Assembly: GCA_963701015.1 (NCBI GenBank)
Contig: OY969556.1
Location: 2,046,001 to 2,110,000, forward strand
Source of the DNA: MFD09286-c1 sp963701015
GTDB lineage: Bacteria > Bacteroidota > Bacteroidia > Bacteroidales > DTGW01
Direction of reading: 5' to 3'
DNA length: 64,000 bases
Shown: positions 36,835-44,867 of the stretch, piece after piece
Layout of the letters: each line of letters starts with the position of its first letter
How positions within the stretch are numbered: position 1 is the first letter of the stretch
The notes under the pieces: model-generated
What the model saw: the letters and a program-made list of their open reading frames with translations, nothing else
Databases searched by the model: none
What the model was told of the DNA's origin: nothing
Position numbers and translations under genes: made by a program

Positions 36835-37263
36835 TTAATTAAAAATATCCCACCTGTCTTGATATTTTTTCAATGCTTTTAGCTTTTTATAATCAAGATA
36901 TGTTCTTTTCTCTTTCTCTTTTTTTGAATCCGTGAATAGATTTAATGCTTCATTATGAGTCAAAATAAAGAATTCCGGTTTCATTTGAATATTATCTACA
37001 TGTAAATTTACTAAGATATAAATAATCCCTTTTTTTACTTTAGTTTTATCAAGATTCCAGCAGATTGATTTTGTCCTTTGAATACCTTTAACTTGAACAC
37101 TAATAAGTTTGGCCTCATTTTCTACTATTAAATCAATGCTTTTAGTATTTCCAAAGGTAAATGTGACATTATAACCAAGTCTACTTAATTCAACAGCAAC
37201 ATAAAATTCAGAAGCAATTCCAGTTTGAACTTTTTGTAATAATATTTCTTTTTTCTCCCTCAT
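36835..37263 (-). CDS. PD-(D/E)XK nuclease-like protein
   Basis: 142 residues. The start matches the small PDDEXK group: EFYVAVELSRLGYNVTF (with the conserved Glu), then SIDLIVENEAKLISVQVKG, which supplies the Asp and the Q-x-K. A basic C-terminus follows (EKEKRTYLDYKKLKALKKYQDRW). Proteins like this cut or bind DNA; partner unknown. Placed just downstream of the DprA-like gene. Confidence 0.65.
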   Translation of the reverse strand: MREKKEILLQKVQTGIASEFYVAVELSRLGYNVTFTFGNTKSIDLIVENEAKLISVQVKGIQRTKSICWNLDKTKVKKGIIYILVNLHVDNIQMKPEFFILTHNEALNLFTDSKKEKEKRTYLDYKKLKALKKYQDRWDIFN

Positions 37264-37324
37264 TTTTCTGAACTTTAATAGAGTTCAAAATATTCAATTA
37301 TCTTGACTACTAAGAGATTTTATG

Positions 37325-38236
37325 TTATAATAAACTGTATTTATCACTCTTTTGAAGTAATTCAAATATTTTTGAAAGATTGGCCCTCAATGTAGATGCG
37401 CTTTTCTTCAATGGAAATGCTCCCTTATTTAAGAGAATTTGATTTCCCTTTGCATTCTCCGGAATTCCATCATAAACAGGCGCAAACAAATATTTGTTTA
37501 ATTCCAAAGTTCTCTTTCCCGCTTCCATGCTACCTCCTGATTCACCTGATTCAATTAATATCATAATATCACTTAATGAAATTATGGTATTATTTCTTTG
37601 CATTGCTCTGCCAGCAGACCATATGGCATTTGGCAAAAACTCACTAATAACTAAAATTCTATTCCAATCCCAATCATTTTTTAATTCTTTTTTTACTCTA
37701 AAATGATTTATACCTTCAGGTAAAACAATAATCGTAGAACCGCCATTTTTTAAAGTAGTGATATGTGTTTGTTGGTCAATACCACTAGCATATCCAGATA
37801 CAATAACTAAATCTTTTTCGACTAATTGTTCAACACAATCTTTTGCAATATCTAAACCTTTTTCTGATGCTTTTCTAGAACCACAAAATCCGACTTTATT
37901 TTGGTTAATTAGATTAATATTACCAATAACTGAGATAATTGTAGGAGCATTTTTAGAAAGAGTTCGTTTTATATCAATGGGGTAATTACTATCAAGAATT
38001 GTAAAATATTCAATATTAAAGTTTTTTGTTAATTCTAAATTACGAAAAGAATTATCATTTGAAAGAAAATCGTTTTTCTGTGATTGCGTTAATTGATTTG
38101 CAATTGAAGTTTCAAATAAATTTAAATCAGATTGATTATAAAGTTCTTGAATTGTCATCAAAATTCTATTCGCCTGAACTGTGCCAACACCCCTCACATT
38201 TAAAAGTTTAAATACTATTTGATATTTTTCTATCAT
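37325..38236 (-). CDS. DprA-like Rossmann protein
   Basis: 303 residues. Contains the DprA/Smf core: GFCGSRKASEKGLDIAKDCV, then VSGYASGIDQQTH, TIIVLPEGINHFR and SGGSMEAGKRTLELNK, all the usual nucleotide-binding landmarks. True DprA loads RecA in transformation; here it is translationally coupled (ATGA overlap) to a phosphoribosyltransferase and sits beside a Hachiman-like pair. I believe it is a defence-associated relative acting on a nucleotide rather than a competence protein. Confidence 0.7.
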   Translation of the reverse strand: MIEKYQIVFKLLNVRGVGTVQANRILMTIQELYNQSDLNLFETSIANQLTQSQKNDFLSNDNSFRNLELTKNFNIEYFTILDSNYPIDIKRTLSKNAPTIISVIGNINLINQNKVGFCGSRKASEKGLDIAKDCVEQLVEKDLVIVSGYASGIDQQTHITTLKNGGSTIIVLPEGINHFRVKKELKNDWDWNRILVISEFLPNAIWSAGRAMQRNNTIISLSDIMILIESGESGGSMEAGKRTLELNKYLFAPVYDGIPENAKGNQILLNKGAFPLKKSASTLRANLSKIFELLQKSDKYSLL

Positions 38237-39081
38237 ACATTATCAGTATTGCTTCTTGATTTAACAATTGCTAATCCCAATACCTTAGAAACACCTGAAT
38301 CTTTCAATTTCATTGCAACATATTGCATAGTAATGCCAGATTGATATAAATCATCAAGTAAAATTACAACTTTCCCTTCTAAATCAATATTAATATTTAG
38401 ACCTGTAGATTCAAGTAGTTTTAATTTTTTTGAATAATCAACACCCTTTAATTCTTCTTTATCTTTAGACCAACTAACGGAATCTGAAATATTTTTTAAT
38501 TCAAATTCCGTTAATCCATTTGCTATCTTTCTTGGTAAATTTTCTACACCATTTTTACTTGGAGGAATGGCACAAATATAATCTGCATCTTTATAAAAAG
38601 GAAGTTTCATAATCCATTTAGAGCAAATTCCAATTAATTCTTTCAAAGATTTTTCATTCTTTTGGTACTTTGCCTCATATTCTAATTGGCCTAGAGCAGT
38701 TCTTTCATCTTCATCAAAATTTTCACACAATGCTATAGATAAATCTAAACAATCTCTTAAAAAGACAATACTTGAATATTCTTTTGTAAATTCTTCAATT
38801 ATTTTATAATCATTCTCACTAAAAATTGAATACCAGAAATTACCATATTTGGAATTGTGAAAAAGACTTAATTTAGTCACACTTTCAAAAATTGGTTTTA
38901 TTGTATCTTCAAATGGAACAGTAAATGATCCAATAGCATTTTCGTAAGTCTTACGTTTTAAAGCATGTAAATGGCAGCTGCTAAAACATATTTTTCTGGG
39001 ACTCAGGTCAACTACACTTAATATTTCTTCTGAAGAAATTAATTTGTCTGGAATTTTAAAGAATTTTAAAAAGTTTTTCAT
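38233..39081 (-). CDS. Phosphoribosyltransferase-like protein
   Basis: 282 residues. The PRPP loop is VVILLDDLYQSGITMQYVAMKL (residues ~245-266). The N-terminus carries CFSSCHLHALKRKTYENA, of unknown role, and the middle is helical. In this family the loop binds 5-phosphoribosyl-1-pyrophosphate; substrate here unknown. DprA-PRTase pairs next to helicases have been noted in predicted prokaryotic conflict systems; I recall this without being able to check it. Separated from the helicase by ~115 bp. Confidence 0.65.
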   Translation of the reverse strand: MKNFLKFFKIPDKLISSEEILSVVDLSPRKICFSSCHLHALKRKTYENAIGSFTVPFEDTIKPIFESVTKLSLFHNSKYGNFWYSIFSENDYKIIEEFTKEYSSIVFLRDCLDLSIALCENFDEDERTALGQLEYEAKYQKNEKSLKELIGICSKWIMKLPFYKDADYICAIPPSKNGVENLPRKIANGLTEFELKNISDSVSWSKDKEELKGVDYSKKLKLLESTGLNINIDLEGKVVILLDDLYQSGITMQYVAMKLKDSGVSKVLGLAIVKSRSNTDNV

Positions 39082-39196
39082 ATAATGAATATTAATAGGG
39101 CTTTATATAAATAATATTATTTTATTTTCTATTCTAAAAAAATCCTATTTAAAATCCAAAGTTTCAATTCATATTTATATCTCAATTTATACGAGG

Positions 39197-41701
39197 CTAG
39201 ATGTATTTATTGAATATCTTTTGTTCAAAACTTTTCAAATCTCTTATTAATTTTGGGTTATGTCTATATTTAACTCTTATATCTTCTAATGTTATACAAT
39301 CAATAAATTTATCAGCTATTTTATTTACAATACCATTTGGAATACCTGCTTCCCTTAATGCAATTTCATGAGGATATACAAAACCAAACTCTAATAGTGT
39401 TATAGTATATTTTAAACTAAACTCCTGAGGTACGTTCCTTTCAATTTCATCAAAAAGTGATGGTTGGTAATATTTAGGAATACGTAATTCATTATATACA
39501 AAATTGTATATATTTTCAAAGGCTGTCAGGTATTTAGGTAATGCAAATTCAAAATAATGTGTAATCAATTTAAATGCCTGTCTAATTTTTGTATCTATTT
39601 CTTTATTGCTTTTGCTATATTTTAAAAATACTTTTTGATAATTCATCATATCAGTAGTCCCAATATATTCCTCAATATTAGATAAGAATACACTTCGTTT
39701 GTAGAACTTATGATTAATTAAAGGGTGCATTTTTCCACAAACTTCTTCGGAAACGTTGTCTAAATTAATTTTCTTTATCTTGTCTTCTGATAATTCATAA
39801 TGACCCCAACCTTGAGCAGCAATTAATTGCTTCAAATTAGGACGTTTATAAATATAATAATTTGTAAGTCTTATTAAGTTATTAATTGAAAAATTACGAT
39901 CGTTAGAGTCTTTCGAATTGAAAAGGAAGTTATGACATAAGTTAATAATGTTAATTAACTTATTTTTGGAAGGCAAGTTAGAATTAAAAAATAATGTTCT
40001 TAAAATGTTAGGATTATTTCTTAAATATTCAATTAATTTTAATTGTTTGGTAATGGGAATGAACTTATTTTTTTGAATTAATTCTAATGGGATTTGTCTT
40101 TGTTTTAATTTATTCTCAATTTCATTTCTTTTATCAAGATTTTGTCCAAATAAATCTTGTTTTTCAGCTTGAATTGATTCTTCATCACTTAAATTTATAT
40201 TATCAAAATAACTAAATTCTATCGTTCCTTTGTTAGATTCAGGTAAGTCGTTAAAATATATTACATTTCCAATGAAATGAGATAGAAATCTGCCTGCACG
40301 TCCTTTTATATTTTTGACATCAAAACCTGTTAATGGAATACTTATTTTCTTTTCATTATCAAACCCTTTTTTATTATCAAAAATAAGCACATTCTTAGCT
40401 GATGTATTTACTCCTTCAGTTAAAGTTGTAGTACATACTATAATATTAACATAACCGTCATCATTATTAAAACTATCCACTATCTCTGTTTGAATATATT
40501 TAGGAACAGAACTATGATGAAATGCAACTCCTCTTTCTAAGCATTTTACTAATCCCCAATTTTCAGCAATAGTTTCTTTTATATATTCGATGAGTTCTGA
40601 ATTCTTTGTAGTAATTTGGATATCAGCAATCGCTTTGGCTTTTGTTTCAACACTCCTTCTATTTCCAACATATATGAGTGATTGGCCATCAATTGCTTCA
40701 ATAATTTTTTCTAAATTGCTTCCTGGGTCTTTAAGTTTTTTTAATTGTTTGCCGTTTATTGAATATTTATCACCATTTTCAACTTTATTAAATTCAAAAA
40801 CATTTTTTTGAACAATTTCAGCAGTAAATTTCTTAAATATAGAATTTGTCATTTCCCTAAACTTAGGGCTGAAATCATTGAAATAGGGACCAATTAAATA
40901 AAAATCACATTTGTGTTTTGATAATCTATATAAACAATTTGTAAAAATTTGATTTCTTTCAAGATCATCCTGAATCTTATATATTTCGTCCATGACAAAA
41001 AAGTCAAAATGTAAAGTAGGCTTTTTATCAAGCAATAAATCCATTCTTTCAGGTGTAAGAATAAAAATATTGTATTGTCTATTTAAACTGGTATCCGCAA
41101 GGACTAGCGAATTTATTAAACTATATTTATCTGATATTTTTCTATTTTGAACAAATTTGACATAAGTTTCACTTAATAATGCAATAGTTGGTAGTACTAT
41201 TGCAATGTTTTTATATTTATTCTGAAGGATAATTTCTTCAATAATTCTTGTTTTACCAAATGAAGTAGGAGCACTTACAATTAATCTTTTATGTTGTTGG
41301 AATAATTTCAATAATTGTTTTTGATCTTTTGTTAGAATGGTACCAGTTGGTTGAGTATAATATGATTTAGCGAAAAGGTCTATATAGCTTTCTTCAATTA
41401 AATTTACATTTCTATCTAAAAGCATTTGCCTATATAAAAAGACTCTAGAAGATACTATGCAATCAAGCAGAAGTTGTTTAACAAGTGTATCTTGTGGTAA
41501 TTTCTCAGAGACATGACATATTGCTGATAATCCAATATTATAATACTCATCATTTTCTTCACAATCATTTAATAAAGCATATGTATTCTCTAAAAGAATT
41601 TTATATTCATTATTATCTAAATCCTTATTCTTTTGAAGCTTAATTATATAATCTGCAACAATTAGGAAGCATTCATTAGTATTTTTAATGAAATTATTCA
41701 T
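39197..41701 (-). CDS. hamB: Hachiman-like superfamily 2 helicase (HamB-like)
   Basis: 834 residues. Motif I SAPTSFGKT at 143-151, motif II DEIY at 238-241, motif III position LIGPYF in place of the usual SAT, then FHHSS, TTTLTEGVN and motif VI GRAGR near 470, as in Ski2-type helicases. A ~300-residue helical tail follows. The 4-bp overlap with the downstream nuclease-like gene and its DUF1837 identity support the HamAB pair of the Hachiman anti-phage system, in which HamB acts as a DNA-damage-sensing helicase and HamA as the nuclease. Confidence 0.7.
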   Translation of the reverse strand: MNNFIKNTNECFLIVADYIIKLQKNKDLDNNEYKILLENTYALLNDCEENDEYYNIGLSAICHVSEKLPQDTLVKQLLLDCIVSSRVFLYRQMLLDRNVNLIEESYIDLFAKSYYTQPTGTILTKDQKQLLKLFQQHKRLIVSAPTSFGKTRIIEEIILQNKYKNIAIVLPTIALLSETYVKFVQNRKISDKYSLINSLVLADTSLNRQYNIFILTPERMDLLLDKKPTLHFDFFVMDEIYKIQDDLERNQIFTNCLYRLSKHKCDFYLIGPYFNDFSPKFREMTNSIFKKFTAEIVQKNVFEFNKVENGDKYSINGKQLKKLKDPGSNLEKIIEAIDGQSLIYVGNRRSVETKAKAIADIQITTKNSELIEYIKETIAENWGLVKCLERGVAFHHSSVPKYIQTEIVDSFNNDDGYVNIIVCTTTLTEGVNTSAKNVLIFDNKKGFDNEKKISIPLTGFDVKNIKGRAGRFLSHFIGNVIYFNDLPESNKGTIEFSYFDNINLSDEESIQAEKQDLFGQNLDKRNEIENKLKQRQIPLELIQKNKFIPITKQLKLIEYLRNNPNILRTLFFNSNLPSKNKLINIINLCHNFLFNSKDSNDRNFSINNLIRLTNYYIYKRPNLKQLIAAQGWGHYELSEDKIKKINLDNVSEEVCGKMHPLINHKFYKRSVFLSNIEEYIGTTDMMNYQKVFLKYSKSNKEIDTKIRQAFKLITHYFEFALPKYLTAFENIYNFVYNELRIPKYYQPSLFDEIERNVPQEFSLKYTITLLEFGFVYPHEIALREAGIPNGIVNKIADKFIDCITLEDIRVKYRHNPKLIRDLKSFEQKIFNKYI

Positions 41702-42555
41702 CTTGATAAACCTTCAATTATGTCTAATTTATCTTTAATATCCTTTACTGTATATAGTGGAAATAAAATAAAAACAAAATCAATGTTAGGGCGCTTTGTT
41801 ATATTTTTGCCTTCAATCGCTTTGTTGTGTTTAATTAATTCTTCCTTAAGTTCTTCTTTGAATTTTAAATTAACATCCGTATTGTTTTTAACGGTATTGC
41901 TATCATAAGTCAATAATATAGGAATTTTAAATTTTATTTTATCGAGAGATAAACCTTGAAATATCTTTTGAAGTTTTTTATAATTAGCTTCATTTTCTAA
42001 TTTAATATTAGATTTTAGTATTGACATTTCACTTTCTAAATAACTATATTCAAGATGTTCATTAACGGATTCTATGGCATTATTAAGTGCATCTGAAAAT
42101 GATTGATAAAATTTTGCTTCGCCTAACCACAAGCATGGTTCGTTATCCTTAAAGGTAAAATGTGCGCAATCAAAACCTTTAATTTGATCGCCTTGCGAAC
42201 TTCTCAAACGAATCTTCGTTACGAATTTTGGTGAGTTGTAATGCACTAATAAAATTAGATAAAGAAGCAATTCTCCATAATCTCCTTTTTTATCTTTTCT
42301 TGCTTTTGAAATTCTAGACCAAGCGTCTCTTTTTAAATCAATTGTATTGCCTTCTGAAATATAATCATTATATTCATTTTCAGTTAATGCAAAATATGGA
42401 ACAACATCTCTGATTAATCTTACTAAATCTTTTTGGCGATAAATCTTCTCTTGATAATCTAAATGAAAGGCATTCTTCTCAATATTACTTGATAAATTAG
42501 AAACTGTAAAAGAAAATATTTGATTTTCTACGTATGTTCTTAAAGTTTCATTCAT
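41698..42555 (-). CDS. hamA: DUF1837 nuclease-like effector (HamA-like)
   Basis: 285 residues. GDYGELLLYLILLVHY (Glu at 95) leads a DUF1837 core; KGFD (Asp129), LWLGEAKFY (Glu146, Lys148) supply a PD-(D/E)XK-type active site. DUF1837 is the HamA family of Hachiman. It starts the operon, just inside the conserved right end of unit II, and overlaps the helicase gene by 4 bp (ATGA). Confidence 0.75.
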   Translation of the reverse strand: MNETLRTYVENQIFSFTVSNLSSNIEKNAFHLDYQEKIYRQKDLVRLIRDVVPYFALTENEYNDYISEGNTIDLKRDAWSRISKARKDKKGDYGELLLYLILLVHYNSPKFVTKIRLRSSQGDQIKGFDCAHFTFKDNEPCLWLGEAKFYQSFSDALNNAIESVNEHLEYSYLESEMSILKSNIKLENEANYKKLQKIFQGLSLDKIKFKIPILLTYDSNTVKNNTDVNLKFKEELKEELIKHNKAIEGKNITKRPNIDFVFILFPLYTVKDIKDKLDIIEGLSR

Positions 42556-42909
42556 ACAAATTAGTTATTTTTCATCTTTGCGATATTGTCTATTTTGAAC
42601 CTTTTAATAGTATATTATCTATTCATTAATAGATTTTGTTTCAAGAAAGTAACCGAAGTTATTGGTTTATTTTCAAAATGTATTTACGTTTATTGAATTT
42701 ATAAAATAGAATTAATTGAATACTTATCTTTTCATTTTTTTATACGCCTTTCAGAATAAGGCTTTTTGAAACTATATTTAAAATTTAGATTGGTTATTCA
42801 TAACCAATCTAAATTTCATTTTGATACAAATATTTTATATTTATCATTAAGCAGATGTTTCTTTTTCAATAAAAAGATAAGACAATCTAAATATTTAAAA
42901 TCTTAATCC
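42556..42909. other. Intergenic stretch, nothing identified
   Basis: 354 bp of AT-rich DNA upstream of the cargo operon of unit II, likely containing its promoter. I see no gene, repeat or clear hairpin. Confidence 0.5.
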
Positions 42910-43183
42910 TGGTTATGAGTGTGGAGGCAGAAAAAACAAGTGTATGGCAGCCGAATACAATTGAATGAATATAGGCTGACATTCTCTTGTTTTTGAGCGT
43001 TGGGGTTCCTTTTCTTAATGCGCCCTAAAGGCGCAAAGCGGGCGGGGAAAAAACTAATTCAATTTCATCGCACATTTCTTAACTAACAATAGTAAGGTTT
43101 TAATCTTTATATAAAAGAAGAATTTGTCAAGTTACAGATTTAAGATAAAAAGTGGAAGGTGTTCTTCTGTTTTTCAGCCTTGT
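42910..43183. other. Right-end element of unit II with conserved hairpin
   Basis: Same element as 15548-15814. The stem pairs 42933-42952 with 42974-42993, with the same U-U mismatches. A second hairpin TGCGCCCTAAAGGCGCA is at 43019-43035. Confidence 0.65.
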
Positions 43184-43314
43184 ACCTAACGTTTCAGGCT
43201 ACTGCCAGTGCGGGTTTTAAGCGCACTTAATTTCAATCTATAAACAAAGCTAATAGAAAGCACCAACATTCGCAAATTACCAAACCCCGCATTGGCTGTG
43301 AGCCTGTGTTGGGC
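43184..43314 (-). repeat. attC site 32 (single variant)
   Basis: 131 bp. Ends ACCTAAC and GTTGGGC. Arms AGGCTACTGCCAGTGCGGG and CCCGCATTGGCTGTGAGCCT, related to site 16 with a compensated CGG to AGG change. Confidence 0.8.
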
Positions 43315-43321
43315 GCTGAAA

Positions 43322-43906
43322 TTATTTCAATTTTTGTTTTTTAGTTTTAGTACTTTTCACAAGTTTAAAATATCCAAATTTATCCATGTTATAAATGTAT
43401 CTACTTACAACTACTGAATCAGTACCAGTAACTTTTTCACCAGTCGAAAAATTCAATTTATAAGTACCTGCAGTGTCAGTAATCAAAAAAGTATCATACT
43501 TATCTATGACTGCTGTATTACGTATCCAATTTTCAGGAAATGCATCACATGAACCACCTGAATACAAACTTAAAGTATCTATTGGTGTCCCATCAAGCTT
43601 AAATGTAAAAATTGTCGGATAATAAAAATCGGCAGAAATAAGATATATTATCGAAACAAAATCATTCTGTGTCTTTAATCTGCCAAATATCCTTGAACCT
43701 TGAGGTTGAAATTTGTCTATTAAGTCCTTATTAGCAATTGCAATATCAGAGTATTTTGAATATATCGAATCAGCAAAACAATCAAAGCTAACTGGCAACT
43801 TACATAAATCAATCTGATCATAATACTTTTTAAACAAATCATTTTGAGCCTTACTTATCCATGGGCAAGTAAAGTAAATAATCAATATTAAAACTGTCAA
43901 TCTCAT
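43322..43906 (-). CDS. Exported protein of unknown function
   Basis: 194 residues from the ATG at 43906, which opens a Sec signal (MRLTVLILIIYFTCPWISKAQ); a longer frame reaching into attC 33 is rejected. The mature part has beta-type segments, a conserved-looking YSGGSCDAFPENWIRNTAVID and a GTYKLNFSTGEKV stretch. This kind of protein often has a propeller-like shape, but no family was recognised. Ends GTTGGGCGC / GCGCCCAAC. Confidence 0.6.
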   Translation of the reverse strand: MRLTVLILIIYFTCPWISKAQNDLFKKYYDQIDLCKLPVSFDCFADSIYSKYSDIAIANKDLIDKFQPQGSRIFGRLKTQNDFVSIIYLISADFYYPTIFTFKLDGTPIDTLSLYSGGSCDAFPENWIRNTAVIDKYDTFLITDTAGTYKLNFSTGEKVTGTDSVVVSRYIYNMDKFGYFKLVKSTKTKKQKLK

Positions 43907-43923
43907 GTGTTTCTCATTTTTGC

Positions 43924-44055
43924 GCCCAACGTTCGCGGCTAAATTGCGTGCGGGTTTTACTTGCATAATTTGTCAAAATATAGCCAAATATAATTAAAAA
44001 GCATTACATTTAGAAACCCGCTGAAACCCGCATGAAATTTGAGCCGATGTTAGGC
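43924..44055 (-). repeat. attC site 33 (family B)
   Basis: 132 bp. Ends GCCCAAC and GTTAGGC; the higA stop codon falls inside the right-hand core (GCCTAA read on the minus strand). Confidence 0.85.
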
Positions 44056-44349
44056 GGCGTGAATCTCTATTCTTTTAATCTTGTCGAATTCTTGATGTTT
44101 AATTTTTTGCGCTTCTTCCAAATCAAAATCATCTTGTAATCCAAGCCAAAATTTAGCTGAATTACCAAAATATAAACTTAGTCTTACTGCTGTGTCAGCA
44201 GTTATACCACGATTACATTTTAGTATTTCATGTGTTCGTGTTTGAGGAATTCCAATATCCTTTGATAGTTTATATGCGGTAATATTTAAAGGTCTTAAAA
44301 ATTCCTCTAAAAGTATCTCTCCCGGATGCACATTTGATAGTGTTTTCAT
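44050..44349 (-). CDS. higA: HigA antitoxin
   Basis: 99 residues. VHPGEILLEEFLRPLNITAYKLSKDIGIPQTRTHEILKCNRGITADTAVRLSLYFG is the classical HigA helix-turn-helix. It represses its own operon and neutralises HigB. Toxin is upstream, so the order is higBA. The stop TAA overlaps attC 33, an economical design. Cassette ends GTTAGGCGGC / GCCGCCTAAC. Confidence 0.9.
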   Translation of the reverse strand: MKTLSNVHPGEILLEEFLRPLNITAYKLSKDIGIPQTRTHEILKCNRGITADTAVRLSLYFGNSAKFWLGLQDDFDLEEAQKIKHQEFDKIKRIEIHAA

Positions 44350-44361
44350 AATCTTACTTTT

Positions 44362-44643
44362 TTAATGATAATCCATAATTTTTACATTTTCCGATTGGCC
44401 ATCATTCCATTTAAATATTATTCTCCATTGGTCGTTAATCCTGATACTATAAAAATCTCTCAATTTTCTGCTAAGTTTCTCAAGTCTATTTGATGGAGGA
44501 ATCTTCAAATCCGTTATTGATTGAGAGTTGTTTAACATTCTCAATTTTCTCCTTCCAACATTTTGAATCTCAATTGGAAGATTTCTTACTCTAATCCCTT
44601 TCCAAATCGACTCAGTATCTTTATCACCAAACGAAAGTATCAT
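44362..44643 (-). CDS. higB: HigB toxin
   Basis: 93 residues. RKLRMLNNSQSITDLKIPPSNRLEKLSRKLRDFYSIRINDQWRIIFKW matches the HigB/RelE-fold: RLEKL, YSIRINDQWRI and the terminal strand VKIMDYH. HigB cleaves mRNA on the ribosome. Separated from higA by 12 bp. Confidence 0.9.
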   Translation of the reverse strand: MILSFGDKDTESIWKGIRVRNLPIEIQNVGRRKLRMLNNSQSITDLKIPPSNRLEKLSRKLRDFYSIRINDQWRIIFKWNDGQSENVKIMDYH

Positions 44644-44730
44644 ATTTACGCCAATCGTTAATTACGACAAAGATAAGTAAAAAAATTTATTTATAAAAAG
44701 AAGGATGTAAAATTCGTGCATTTTCATGCC

Positions 44731-44861
44731 GCCTAACGTTCCTCGGCTATGTAAAGTGCGGGATTTACTTGCAGGATAAATCCCACTACACAAATATAAT
44801 TAGAAAGCACTGAACTCGCAAACCCACTATAACCCGCATTTTATATGAGCCGATGTTAGGG
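44731..44861 (-). repeat. attC site 34 (family A)
   Basis: 131 bp. Ends GCCTAAC and GTTAGGG; family A arms. Confidence 0.85.
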
Positions 44862-44867
44862 CAAGTG

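Larger units (their letters stand above)
33979..43183 (-). mobile_element. Giant cassette-like unit II
   Basis: 9.2 kb between attC 31 and attC 32. End tag GTTAGGTACA on the left, TGTACCTAAC on the right. Order from left: leader, 21-bp tract, signature gene, terminator, four small genes including a nuclease, DprA-like and phosphoribosyltransferase genes, Hachiman-like helicase and HamA-like gene, then the conserved right end. Confidence 0.65.

Noticed and set aside
37325..38236. Housekeeping dprA of natural transformation
   Set aside because: Overlap with a phosphoribosyltransferase gene and its place in a defence-type operon inside a giant unit argue for a specialised relative.
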